Of a DNA stretch of 64,000 nucleotides, positions 46,452 through 57,175 are shown one piece after another. Under the pieces are notes generated by a model that saw only the letters and a program-made list of their open reading frames with translations, had not been told where the DNA came from and ran no database searches. The position numbers were made by a program, and so were the translations under genes. This stretch comes from Ceratopteris richardii (taxonomy: Eukaryota > Streptophyta > Polypodiopsida > Polypodiales > Pteridaceae). The DNA is taken from the NCBI GenBank assembly GCA_020310875.1, contig CM035407.1, forward strand, positions 73,510,721-73,574,720, written 5' to 3'. Within the stretch, counting starts at the first letter, position 1; every line of letters begins with the position of its first letter.

Positions 46452-49400
46452 TCAAGTTTCAAAGGGTATTTCCTTCATGCCAAGAATATAGTTGAATCTT
46501 TGAAGCTTTGGTCCCTCCAAGGATTTGGTGAAGATATCTGCAACTTGATCCTTTGTTCCAACAAAAGAAACCTGCACTTCATTGTTCATGGCCTTCTCTC
46601 GAACATAATGATAGTGAACCTCTATATGCTTCGTTCTAGCATGAAAAATAGGATTTGAGGTCATATGAATGCTGCTCAAGTTATCCCCATATATCAGTGG
46701 TACATCAACCTGCACATTCAAGTCATGAAACAACTTTTTAAACCGCATAATCTCAGTAGTAGCCAATGCTAAACCTCTATACTCAGCCTCTGTAGAAGAT
46801 AAAGCAACTGTAGGTTGTTTCTTTGAACTCCATGTTAATGTCTTGTTTCCTGCTATTACCACATATCCACTTGTGGATCTTCTGTCATCTTTGCTTCCAG
46901 CCCAATCTGCATCACTAAAGACTTTAAGAGTTAGATCAGCATCATGACTATAAAATAATCCTTCGTTCATGGTACCTTTCAAATACCTAAGCACTCTTTT
47001 CGCTGCATGCATATGAGGTACTCTAGGTTCATGCATAAACTGTGACAATACTCCCACTGCATAACATATATCAGGTCTAGTTTTTGTTGCATAAATCAAA
47101 GATCCTACCATGGATCTATATACATTCATATCATGCAACTCATCACCTTCCTTTGCACTCAGCTTTACATTACATTCCATTGGAGTAGAAACAAATTTAC
47201 ATTCCTGCATACCAAACCTTTTCAGCATATCACATATATACTTTCTTTGTATCAACCACATACCTTCATCGCTATACACAATTTCAATCCCAAGAAAGTA
47301 TCTGAGCAAACCAAGATCTGAAATTTTAAATTCCTTTCCCAAATTACCTTTTATCTCATCAATTGCTTTTGCATCATTCCCTGTAATCAACAAGTCATCC
47401 ACATAAATGCATACATAGACACACATGCCATCTACATGTTTTACATAAAGTGAAGGATCAGCATGACTCGCTGTGTATCCTTGTAGCATAAGATACTTTA
47501 CCAACCTTGCATTCCATGCCCTTGGTGCCTGCTTAAGACCATACAATGCCTTCTTTAACCTGCATACATGATTAGGATATTTTGCATCCATATAACCATC
47601 TGGTTGTGACATATACACTTCTTCATTTAACTCACCATTAAGAAAGGCATTCTTTATATCAAGTTGATATATATTCCACCTTTTACTTGCAGCTAAAGCC
47701 AACAAAGTTCTCACTGTTGCCATATTTGCTACTGGACTAAATGTTTCCTCATAGTCCACACCTTGAGTTTGATTATATCCTTTTGCTACAAGTCTAGCCT
47801 TATATCTAGACACACTACCATCACTATTTCTTTTAATCTTAAAAACCCACTTGCAACCAATTACCTTTTGCTTTGGTGTACTTGGAACTAAATTCCAAGT
47901 CTTGTTATCCTGAAGTGCTTCCATTTCTTCTCTTATTGCTTTCTCCCACTTTTCATCTCCTTTGGCCTCATCATAACATGTGGGTTCATTTTCCTGCTCA
48001 ACTTTTGTCATAAAAGCATAATGAGTATTCATGAAAGATTCATAAGTATACCTTTGAGGTTGCTTACTTACTCTTGAAGTTCTTCTTACCTCCAATGTAG
48101 ATGCTCTTCCTTTCTTATTAGGAACCTTTGATGATTCTCCATACTCACATACATCACTAATTTCCTCTCCTTCATCATTAACTTCAACAAGTTTGAGTTT
48201 ACCTTTACTTTTAACACTTGGAGGTGACTCTTGCCTTAATCTTCCATTGAAAGGTGATCCTCTTTCTTCATCTAGACCACTCCTTTCATCATTTAAACTT
48301 CCTGATGGCTGAACTATGCATTCATCTCCTTCAACCACACCTTCTTCATTTTCATCCATGACCTGCAAACAATTCTTATCTGCATACCATGAAAGTGATT
48401 CATCAAAGTTTACATCTCTTGACACAACAACCTTATTGGTATGAGGATTATAGCATCTATATCCTCTTTGAGTATCTGCATAACCAATAAATATACATTT
48501 TTCTGATTTTGCATCAAGTTTAGATCTCACCTCACTAGGTACATGTACATAACATACACAACCGAATACTTTCAAATGACTTACACTTGGTTTCCTTCCA
48601 TGCCATACCTCATATGGTGTCAAATGATGAACTCCAGCAGTCGGAACTCTATTCATAATGTAAACACTTGTGCTAACAGCTTCAGCCCAAAAATAATTAG
48701 GCAAACACATATCATTAAGCATACTTCTAGATGCTTCTGCTATGATTCTGTTTCTTCTTTCTGCGACTCCATTTTGTTGTGGAGTATACCTGCATGTAAC
48801 TTCTCTTTTGATACCTTCATCATACAAAAAATCAGTAAAAGCTTGAGAGAAATACTCTCCCCCTCCATCAGACCTTAGCTTCTTAATATACCTTCCTGTT
48901 TGCTTTTCGACATATGATTTGAACTTCTTGAAACAATCAAAGACCTCACTCTTATGTTTAATGAAATACACAAATGTCATTCTACTATGATCATCAATGA
49001 ATGATACATAGTACTTATTACCAATCAAGGATGCCTCTTTAGTAGGTCCCCACACATCTGTGTGTATGAGATCTAGCAAACCATCACTTACATAACTTGA
49101 ATGCTTGAAAGGTTGTCTACTCTGCTTACCCATTTGACATGCTTCACAAAGATGCACCATATGTTGCTTAGTAAGATCAGGTAATCCTTCAACAATCCTC
49201 TTCTTTGATAGCTCCTTTAACCTGTGTACATTCATGTGTCCAATCCTTTTGTGCCATAGATCAAGCTCTGCTATTCGATGCATACCATAAGAGAAATAGT
49301 TTGTATGATTTGGGTTTACCTTGAATGTAAACAATCTACCTTGTTTTTGACCTCTAGCAATTAACCTCCTTTGCTTTGGATCCTCAATGAAGCAACCTGC

Positions 49401-50684
49401 ATGATTAAATCTCACTTGTAGACCTTTTTCTACCATTTGACCAACCGACATCAAATTCTTAGTGATCGTTGGCACATAAAGTACATCCTTCAAGCAATTT
49501 TTCTTGCTCTTATCCTGCATAACAACATCTCCAACCTGCATAATCTTATGTGTTGTATCATCTCCTGTTTCAACATGACCTTTACATGACGGATTATGCA
49601 TATTAGAAAACCATGAAGCATCATGAGACATGTGATTAGAACAACCACTATCTACATACCATACATCACTATTGGAATTCATCTTAGTTTCTACATTCAT
49701 CATAAGAAGAGAATCATAATCATCACTTTTACCTTCAACTGCATAATTTCCTTGTTGTTTACCTCTTCTTGAATAGCCTCCTCTTCGATTACCACCTTGA
49801 TTATTTTCATTTTGATAACAATCTTTGGCATAGTGTCCATACCTTCCACATATATAGCAATTGTTCTTATTATCTTCACTCCTTTGTCTTTGGTTGTAGT
49901 TGTAGTAGCCTCTCGTACCTCTAGCGCTTGATCTTCCTCTTCCTCTTGTGTTGAAGAAGCCACTTGAAGTCCTTTGATCATCGCTCCTTCTTCCTCGACC
50001 TCTATTTGAACCTCTTCCACCTCTGTTTCCACCTCTTGATGATCCTACATAAAGAGCTTGTCCTTGAGATCCTTTTTGATTTGAAGTAGAACCATTTAGA
50101 TTCATCTCCTCCGTGACCATGAGGGCAATAAGTTGATCAAAATCTGGTAATTCTCCTCTGACATAAACTGAAGTAATAAAGGGTTTCCATCTCTCATCAT
50201 CTTTGAGTCCGTTGAGAGTATGTGCAACCAAGTCGTCGTCCTCCACATGAGCTTGAATTGATCCTAGTTGATCTGCAATCTCTTTAACTTTCAATATGTA
50301 ATCATTGACCGATGTCCTTGTATCTTTCTTTATGTTATTCAACTCATTTTTGAGTTGAATCTTCCTTGCTCTTGTACCTGTAGCATACAACCTTTCCAAT
50401 GCAAGCCAAACATCTCTACTTGTGTCTAGATCTTGTATGTGTCCTACCATTGAATCTTGAATATTTTGTGATAAAATGAATATAACCCTTTTGTCTCTCT
50501 CATTCCAAAGTCTAAACTCCCTCAATTGTTGCTGATTTGGGTCCTCTGGTAATGTGGGTTTGATATCTGTGCCGTCAATCAAACCATACAAGCCTCTACC
50601 TTGCAAGTATGCTGTGATTCTAAACTTCCATGCCTGATAATTGGTCTTATCAAGCTTCTCTATTTGTGCATGTTGGTCTCCCAT
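46452..50684 (-). CDS. gag-pol polyprotein of copia element I
   Basis: A single 1410-residue minus-strand frame starts at the ATG at 50684 (MGDQHAQIEKLDKTNYQAWK), just inside the primer site. Order: gag (1-330) with a G/R-rich region and CCHC knuckle near 274 (CYICGRYGHYAKDC), protease near 341 (YVDSGCSNHMSH), pre-integrase near 473 (LWHKRIGHMNVHR), integrase 540-690 (TDVWGPTKEAS, DGGGEYF, PQQNGVAERRNR), a long acidic linker about 770-900, reverse transcriptase about 940-1200 (QLDIKNAFLNGELNEEVYM, YVDDLLITG) and RNase H from about 1255 (SDADWAGSKDDRRSTSG, ALSSTEAEYRG). It ends within 10 bases of the purine tract, as in the other whole copies. Hallmark motifs all read through. Confidence 0.93.
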   Translation of the reverse strand: MGDQHAQIEKLDKTNYQAWKFRITAYLQGRGLYGLIDGTDIKPTLPEDPNQQQLREFRLWNERDKRVIFILSQNIQDSMVGHIQDLDTSRDVWLALERLYATGTRARKIQLKNELNNIKKDTRTSVNDYILKVKEIADQLGSIQAHVEDDDLVAHTLNGLKDDERWKPFITSVYVRGELPDFDQLIALMVTEEMNLNGSTSNQKGSQGQALYVGSSRGGNRGGRGSNRGRGRRSDDQRTSSGFFNTRGRGRSSARGTRGYYNYNQRQRSEDNKNNCYICGRYGHYAKDCYQNENNQGGNRRGGYSRRGKQQGNYAVEGKSDDYDSLLMMNVETKMNSNSDVWYVDSGCSNHMSHDASWFSNMHNPSCKGHVETGDDTTHKIMQVGDVVMQDKSKKNCLKDVLYVPTITKNLMSVGQMVEKGLQVRFNHAGCFIEDPKQRRLIARGQKQGRLFTFKVNPNHTNYFSYGMHRIAELDLWHKRIGHMNVHRLKELSKKRIVEGLPDLTKQHMVHLCEACQMGKQSRQPFKHSSYVSDGLLDLIHTDVWGPTKEASLIGNKYYVSFIDDHSRMTFVYFIKHKSEVFDCFKKFKSYVEKQTGRYIKKLRSDGGGEYFSQAFTDFLYDEGIKREVTCRYTPQQNGVAERRNRIIAEASRSMLNDMCLPNYFWAEAVSTSVYIMNRVPTAGVHHLTPYEVWHGRKPSVSHLKVFGCVCYVHVPSEVRSKLDAKSEKCIFIGYADTQRGYRCYNPHTNKVVVSRDVNFDESLSWYADKNCLQVMDENEEGVVEGDECIVQPSGSLNDERSGLDEERGSPFNGRLRQESPPSVKSKGKLKLVEVNDEGEEISDVCEYGESSKVPNKKGRASTLEVRRTSRVSKQPQRYTYESFMNTHYAFMTKVEQENEPTCYDEAKGDEKWEKAIREEMEALQDNKTWNLVPSTPKQKVIGCKWVFKIKRNSDGSVSRYKARLVAKGYNQTQGVDYEETFSPVANMATVRTLLALAASKRWNIYQLDIKNAFLNGELNEEVYMSQPDGYMDAKYPNHVCRLKKALYGLKQAPRAWNARLVKYLMLQGYTASHADPSLYVKHVDGMCVYVCIYVDDLLITGNDAKAIDEIKGNLGKEFKISDLGLLRYFLGIEIVYSDEGMWLIQRKYICDMLKRFGMQECKFVSTPMECNVKLSAKEGDELHDMNVYRSMVGSLIYATKTRPDICYAVGVLSQFMHEPRVPHMHAAKRVLRYLKGTMNEGLFYSHDADLTLKVFSDADWAGSKDDRRSTSGYVVIAGNKTLTWSSKKQPTVALSSTEAEYRGLALATTEIMRFKKLFHDLNVQVDVPLIYGDNLSSIHMTSNPIFHARTKHIEVHYHYVREKAMNNEVQVSFVGTKDQVADIFTKSLEGPKLQRFNYILGMKEIPFET

Positions 50685-50919
50685 AATACAAATGCTAAGC
50701 TTCCTCCTTTAAGCCTCCTTTCCAATGTGTGTGATGAGAAGAAATATAATATTTACCTTGTAAATGAGGTATGTGCACCTTTCTTTGCTTGGATGTTGCT
50801 TCAGATGCCTCCTTGCAATCTTCTTCTACCTTTGTGTAGTGTTGATGATGAACTGCTTCTTTGATAGCTTCAAATTCTTTGTCAAGGTATGATAACCTTC
50901 TCCAAGCCCCCAAGTACTT

Positions 50920-50931
50920 GCTCTGATACCA
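50920..50931 (-). other. primer-binding site of I (initiator-Met tRNA type)
   Basis: The plus strand reads GCTCTGATACCA, so the minus strand is TGGTATCAGAGC, one base from the LTR edge. Confidence 0.9.
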
Positions 50932-50932
50932 A

Positions 50933-51959
50933 TGTTGGAGTTTATTGACCTCCAAAGTATAGCAGGAAGTAGGTGGAACCCCCTAGGAACAAGTTGACCT
51001 TCTCACAAACTTCATCATAGAAAACCAGTCATGCTTGCAGAGCTTACTACTCTCTACTCACTCAAAATTTTTTAAAACTGTTTTAACCACATATACTAGA
51101 GACCAAGAGCTTTCCAATGAACCAAAGAACACTCAATTTGGATAAATACTCAATGAGCTATGACCTCTGCAATATGCAGCTTTAATGGAGACCTTGAAAC
51201 AGAGATGAACCTGAGGACATACATCACTTGCAGAGACTACTGCTCTTAACTCACAACTCCAATGAATCTGAAAATTTCCAGAATACAAATAGACTTGGAG
51301 AGCTTTCTAACAAGCCAAAGAACACATGATTTGGATACATACACAAGGAGATATGACCTCTGCAAGTTGGATGTTTAATGGAGACCTTCAGCAGGGATAA
51401 AAAACAGAGAACACACACTACTTTCAGAGAGTGTTGCTCTCAGCTCACAAATCCAATGATTATGAAAATTGGTACTATGAAAGTAGACAGGAAGAGCTTT
51501 CAAATGAGCTATCAAACATGTAATTTGGATATATAATGAGGGAGATACAAGCTCTGCAAGCTCTGCATACAAAAACTAGAGTAGCATAGAGATACTCTCT
51601 TGGACATCCCACAAGATCACGACTTTTCTCCTCTTTTTATAGCATGGGAAACTAATCTAAAACCTTCCTAATACATCTAAATTCATGGTAGACACTTGGA
51701 TGGAGGTATTAGATGACTCAAGTGCTCAAATAAGCAAAGTATTGATGGACTTTGAGAACTAGCCACATCGACCTTCCACTAGGACACCACTGAAGCTCCC
51801 TTGTGACTCACTAATTTGACTCACCATGTTCTAGAACTCACGTGGTATTTTTGCTACATTTTCTGAATAATATGAGCCTTCTTGAAGTATTTGAAGACTT
51901 CCCAAAGGTATTTACATAATTTGAAACTTGTACCCTACATAAAACAAATGTTCGCAACA
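50933..51959 (-). repeat. 5' LTR of element I
   Basis: It is 1027 bp, with the same ends as 45416-46442 and about five differences by eye. Because the element is on the minus strand, this is the promoter-bearing LTR. Confidence 0.94.
51633..51642 (-). promoter_or_regulatory. TATA-like box in I 5' LTR
   Basis: Minus-strand CTATAAAAAG lies about 320 bases into the LTR. The triplicated 193-bp units all lie downstream of it in the direction of transcription. Confidence 0.55.
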
Positions 51960-52393
51960 GATACTTGTGCTATGTAGGAGACAAATTGATTTCATGGTGT
52001 TCTAAGAAGCAACATACAGTTGCTTTGTCATCTACAGAGGCAGAATATAAAGGTATGGTGGAAGCTGCAAAGGAGGTAATATGGTTAAAGACACTTATGA
52101 AAGTTTTTGATGTGGTTCAAAGTACTCCTATTGTTTGTGGAGACAACATGAGTTCTTTATACTTGGCAGCTAATCCTGTGTTTCATGCTAGAACTAAGCA
52201 TATTGAAATACAGTATCATTTTCTGAGAGAGAAGGTCATTGAGAAGGAGATTGAAGTCATACACACTCCCACAAAAGATCAAGTTGCAGATATGATGACA
52301 AAAAGTCTAGATGGACCAAAACTACAAAGATTCAAGGATATGGTTGGAGTAAAGAAGATAGAGAAGAACCTCAATTAATGATTGAGGGGGAGC
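51960..52393 (+). pseudogene. RNase H end of element G and purine tract
   Basis: G resumes after I with the rest of RNase H (LISWCSKKQHTVALSSTEAE, then HARTKHIEIQYHFLREK). It ends at 52378 and is followed by the purine tract and the 3' LTR at 52394. Confidence 0.88.
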
Positions 52394-53415
52394 TGTTGGT
52401 GCATGACAATCATCAATTGAAGGATTATGAAAGAATGAAGTCAAGGAGTCAAGAGGAGAATAAATTCAGAAGGTTGAAGGAAGGATATTTTTCAGGATTC
52501 CAAAGATGTGTACACATATGTACATTAGCTGACTTATACTTTTGTCTTGTCATACACTTGTACATATTCATCTATAAATATGTTGGAAAATGTCGGGCAA
52601 ATAGAGCAGAAGAAGATTAGAAGAATAGGGAGAGAGAAATTAGTGTCATTAGACACATTGAAAGTGAGTGAATGGTTTATCCTCACTTAGATGTAATTTT
52701 TCTGAAGAAGTCGAAAAACTTGCACCCGATGTTTTGCTGTCTGCTCCTTCTGTGTTTAATCTTTTGAGAAATCCTTCTGCACATATCTAAGTCCATAGCT
52801 AATCTATCTATGGCTAGAATTTGAGAGGTTAATTGCAATCAGCCTGAGAGAATTTTGTTTAGGAACATTCATATGTGAAGATGTTCTGAGAGTCGACAAA
52901 ACTGGCGCAGATTTCATGTTCAGAGAAATGAAGATTTCTCAGTGTGTGGTGTAAAGTTTTACACAAGTGAGGGCTTAAAATCTAAGTTGGAAGGTAAGCC
53001 ATCTATGGCTAAAAGATCTTGATCAAACGGGATTTACTTTGGGAGAACCAGTGCTAAGAAGTTGCAGGTGTCAAAGTCGCCATTGCAGAGAAGCTCTTTC
53101 AGGCATAGGTAAAGTGTTTCACACATTTCTCAGTGTGTACTCAATCTTTTTGAGAGATTTAACTTGGCAAAGTTGCGCAACCTTAAGACGAAGTGTTGTG
53201 CAAAGTTTTATCAAAAACTTTACAGGATTGATTAGTCAATGAGTGATTAATCTGCAGCAGACTTTTCTGAAGAAGCTGAATTTTTCAGAATAATCAATTG
53301 TCTGATAAATTGGTGAAAGTTCTCTAAGTTTGGTGGAGTCTAAGGTTAATCTTGATATAGAGGTGATCTAAATTCAAGGTTAACTTGTTCTTTTGGAGAT
53401 TAACACTCTCCATCA
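52394..53415 (+). repeat. 3' LTR of element G
   Basis: It is 1022 bp and ends CTCTCCATCA, followed by target repeat ACTTA and the rest of the E LTR. It differs from the 5' LTR at about four sites by eye. Confidence 0.95.
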
Positions 53416-53420
53416 ACTTA

Positions 53421-54299
53421 TACTTTTGTATGGTTATGAGCTTGTACAGATTTGCCTATATATACAAGGAAAAATGTCAGGGCAAATATGAGAGAGTGTG
53501 AGAGAACAAGAATTAAAGAGAATTAGAAGTCATTAGATACTTGTGAAGTGAGTAAGATAGCTCTCTCATCCAGATGTAAAACTTTTCAGTAATGAAGAAA
53601 CATTGCACCTGATTTTTCTGTGTGTTCTCCTTCTGTGCTTGATCAATTCAAGAATCCTTTTGTAGGTGTCTAATTCCATAGTTGATGAGTGTATGGTTAA
53701 ATTTTGAGAGCCTAATTGTAAACAGGCTGTGAGAATTATGAGAAGGAACATTCATATGTGAGGAAGTGTTGAGTGTCTTCTGAAACAGGTGCAATTTTGA
53801 TGGTCAAAGAAATGGTCAGTTCTTAGTGCACAGTGTAAAGTTTTGCACAAATGAGGAGTCAAAATCTAAGTTGGGAGGTAAGCCATATATGGATAAAAGC
53901 ATTAGCATAAATAGGTTTTAGTTTGGGAGAACCAAGCTTTAAAAGTTGCAGGTGTCAAAGTCGACTGTAAAGAACTACAGTTTTAGACATAGGTGACTTA
54001 TTGAGATCATTTCTCAAGATCTATTGAGTCTTTTGGAATGATTTAACTTGGAGGAGGTGTGCAAACTATAGGCAACACTTTGTACAACGGTTTTTTAAAA
54101 ACTTTACATACTTGATAAGTCAATGAATGAGTTATGTGCAATAGACTTTTTGTGTAGTCATCTTCTTCACAGTTTGTTCAGGATTTTGGTAGTTGAGTAT
54201 TGATCCTCCAAATTGGTGAAGGTTTTAAGTTATTCTTGATATAGAGGTGCTCTAACTTCAAGAGTAACTTGTTCTTTTGGAGATTAACACTCTCCATCA
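53421..54299 (+). repeat. remainder of the 3' LTR of element E
   Basis: It continues the LTR left at 33844 with a TATATATA box near 53458-53465, and ends CTCTCCATCA like F and G. Together with 33692-33844 it makes about 1.03 kb. Confidence 0.85.
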
Positions 54300-54770
54300 A
54301 TAAGCACTAGAGTCTTTAATCTTGTGATATTATCATTTTTCTGCTCACGAGTCTGAGTACTATTGAGCCCGAGAAAATCGAGGTCATGCTACCACTTGCT
54401 AAACATCTTTCTCCTTGTGTAGTCCATCATTTTTGTTGAAATAACTCTTGATTGTTAGCTTACTTACTAAGCTAGTAAGATTTCCCCAAAAGGAATTAAG
54501 TTAATTGCTGCTGTGGCCAGAGAATTCTTCAAAACTTTGGACAGGTGTATGAACATAAATAGCAAGATTTTTGCTCTTGAATCTACTCCAACTTATCTGT
54601 TTTGATTCAACTTTTTGAGAGTGATCTTCCAAGGTACATTGGGTGTCTAATACATCATTTAGCAAGATAAAAGGCCCCACCACATATCTCTGGATTCCAT
54701 TTGGCTGTTCTAGTGCAAAGTCTTTGCAGTACCATTTCATCTTCTTCAACTACAAATCCATCTCTTCATA
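54300..54770. other. spacer with an unidentified minus-strand reading frame
   Basis: A minus-strand frame of 82 residues runs from an ATG at 54749 to 54501 (begins MKKMKWYCKDFALEQPNGI). Its composition looks protein-like rather than low-complexity, but I do not recognise the family. The right edge (about 54700-54770) may be the end of a 5' LTR of element J, since the primer site of J follows at once. No second LTR copy is present to confirm that. Confidence 0.35.
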
Positions 54771-57175
54771 GTGGTATCAGAGAAAGGTTGGACAACATGG
54801 CAGATGGATTTCCTTCATCAATTGATAAATTTCATAGAGTTAACTACTCAACCTGGTCATTAAGGATGGAATCTTATCTTCAAGGAAGGAGTTTTTATCG
54901 TTATATAGTTGGCGATGAAGTTATGCCAAGTTTTAGGAACAAAGGTCAACCAACACAAGAAGAGCAAGAAAGATTGAGCACATGGTGCTCCAAGGATGCA
55001 CTTGCAAGGCCTTATCTCCTCAGATCTATCTCAGATTTTGTGTTGCCTTAGATTAGAAGTTTTGAAACATCTCAAGAAGTGTGGAATGCACTTGAAGCCT
55101 TCTTCTCTTCAAGTACAAAGGCCAAGAAGCATCAACTATGGCTAGACTTCACAACTCTCAAGAAAGCTCCCAAAAAAAATCTGATTGATTTTGTCACAAA
55201 GCTGAAGGACATAGCAGATCAGTTGGGAAGCATTGGAGAGGTAATAGATGAAGAACACATTGTAAGGCACGTCATCAATGGCTTGAAGGCAAATGACAAG
55301 TGGGAAGCATTCACCACAACTATGGATCTATACATGGATATGCATGTACCAGATTTCAACACACTCATAGAACAACTACTTACTCAAGAGGCCAAGCTTA
55401 TCAAGAATGGAGAAAGCTCCAAAGGTAATCAATCTTCAGCTTTGTATACTCATAAAAGCAAGTCCAAAGAAAACAAAGGAAGAGGGAAAGAGAGTGTATC
55501 TATGCAGGTAGAGGAAGACATGGTAGAGGTAGAGGCAGAGGAGTAAGTCAAGGCAGGGGGAAATCCCAAGTCTCTAATTCATGCTCTATTTGTGGACTAA
55601 CTAATCATATGATTGAAAATTGCTTTAGGAATTCCACGAATCAAAGAGGCAGAGGCTACGATAGAGGAAGTTATGGCTAGTCAAGAGGAAGGTTCAACAA
55701 TTAACATGGCAACCACAACCATTACAACCATTCAAACTATCAAGGAGGCAATAGAGGAAGAAGAGACTTCAATAACTACACAAAAGACTCAAATCAAGAG
55801 GACTCATTGTTAATCATGAATATGGCCATGCCACAAGGTAAATATATGAGCATGTTTTCTACGTAGATTCAGGTTGTTCTAAACATGTGGGAGGAAATGT
55901 GGCCTTCCTATCAGATTTAGAAGATCCAAGGAACAAGCATGAGGTACAAATAGGAGATGATACAAGACACCTTGTGGAGGAAATAGGAAATGTCAAAGCA
56001 CCTAATGGAAACATCAACTTACTCAGTAAGGTACTCTATGTTCCTACCATTACAAAGAATTTGATAAGTGTTGGGCAGATAGTAGAGAAAGGGTTGCAAG
56101 TCAGGTTCACAAAAGCAGGAGCTTTTGCTGAAGATCCAAGTCAAGGATTCAGGAGAATCGCTAAAGGTGAAAAGACAAGTAGATTGTTCACATTTGAATT
56201 ACAAGACACTAGAAACATTGCTCTCTTTAATTATGCTAATCAGACACTTACAGAATTGGAAGTATGTCACAAAAGGTTAGCACATATTGGTGAAAGATCA
56301 CTAAAGCAAATTTGCAAGGACCAAAGTGTACTTGGACTCCCTAACTTATCAAAACAACACATAATTTATAAGTGTAGTGCATGTCAATTTGGAAAGTCTC
56401 ATAGGTTACCATTCATGAAGAAATGATATATGCATGAAGATCTCTTGGTGTTGGTTCATACAGATGTATGGGGACCTAGCAAGGATGCTTCAATATCTAG
56501 ATCAAGGTATAATGTCCCCTTCATTGATGATTGTAGTAGGTGGACTATATTATCCTTTATGAAACACAAAGATTAAGTCTTTTTCTTCAAAAGATATTTG
56601 GCTCTTGTGGAGAATCAAACAGGTAAAACACTAAAAAGGCTAAGGTCAGATGGAGGGGAGAGTAATTCTCCCATGAATTTGACTCCTTTCTTCAAGAAAG
56701 AGGAGTCAAAAGAGAGATCACTACAAGGTACACTCCTAAGCAAAATGGAGTGGCAGAAAGAAGGAATAGGACAATTGTTGAAGTTGCAAGGTCTATGCTA
56801 AATGAAAAACACTTACCTAATTACTTATGGGCTGAGGATGTATCCATAGCCACTTATTTGATTAACATATTACCTTCAAAATCACTTGATGGCATGACAC
56901 CATATGAGGCTTGGATCATTGTAAGATTTTTGGATGTGTTGCTTTTGCTCATGTTCATTCACAAGTTAGAGGCAAGATGGATCCCAAAGGAGAAAGGTGT
57001 GTATTCATTGGATATGACAACAATCAAAAGGGCTACAGATTATACAACCCAACAACCAAAGGATTCTTGGTGAGTAGAGATGTAGTATTTGATGAGAATA
57101 GTTCTTGGTATGAAGATTCATGTAGAAAAGTCAACCTACCTTATGATCTTGAAGAAGATAGTACTTTTCAAAAAA
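54771..57175 (+). mobile_element. Ty1/copia remnant, element J
   Basis: Parts: primer site TGGTATCAGAG (54772-54782), gag from 54797, a CCHC knuckle near 55590-55630 (CSICGLTNHMIENC), protease near 55860 (YVDSGCSKHVGGN), pre-integrase near 56250, and integrase about 56450-57100 (HTDVWGPSKDAS, RNRTIVEVARSML). It then passes directly into a piece of a second copia, K. It resembles D most. It is broken, with many breaks. Confidence 0.82.

Larger units (their letters stand above)
45416..51959 (-). mobile_element. Ty1/copia element I, looks whole, young, opposite strand
   Basis: I is about 6.54 kb on the minus strand. Two 1027-bp LTRs (50933-51959 is the 5' LTR, 45416-46442 the 3' LTR) enclose primer site TGGTATCAGAGC (50931-50920), one gag-pol frame (50684-46452) and purine tract (46456-46443). 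Target repeat GATAC lies at 45411-45415 and 51960-51964 in the RNase H of G. By eye the LTRs differ at about five sites, so insertion is recent. The polyprotein is from a more distant copia group than F, G and H. Confidence 0.94.
33845..53415 (+). mobile_element. Ty1/copia element G, young, interrupted by H and I
   Basis: Two 1022-bp LTRs (33845-34866 and 52394-53415) bound the element. The 5-bp target repeat ACTTA lies at 33840-33844 and 53416-53420, inside the 3' LTR of E. Primer site TGGTATCAGAGCAGG is at 34868-34882 and the purine tract at 52381-52393. Without its guests H (35942-42521) and I (45416-51959), G spans about 6.4 kb. Parts: gag from 35090, gag tail and protease from 42527, integrase about 43135-43970, reverse transcriptase about 44330-45150, and RNase H on both sides of I. 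By eye the LTRs differ at about four sites. Apart from the two insertions it looks nearly whole. Confidence 0.93.
23481..54299 (+). mobile_element. Ty1/copia element E, host of the nest
   Basis: E's own sequence is in three blocks: 23481-25370, 31818-33844 and 53416-54299. Element F separates the first two and element G the last two. Parts: late gag about 23500-23740, knuckle near 23850, protease near 24145, pre-integrase and integrase 24530-25370, linker and reverse transcriptase about 31823-32990, RNase H about 33190-33660, purine tract 33680-33691, and 3' LTR 33692-33844 plus 53421-54299. That LTR totals about 1.03 kb, close to those of F and G, its near relatives. A 5' LTR and early gag are not seen. 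E is broken with several breaks, and must be older than F and G. Confidence 0.88.
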
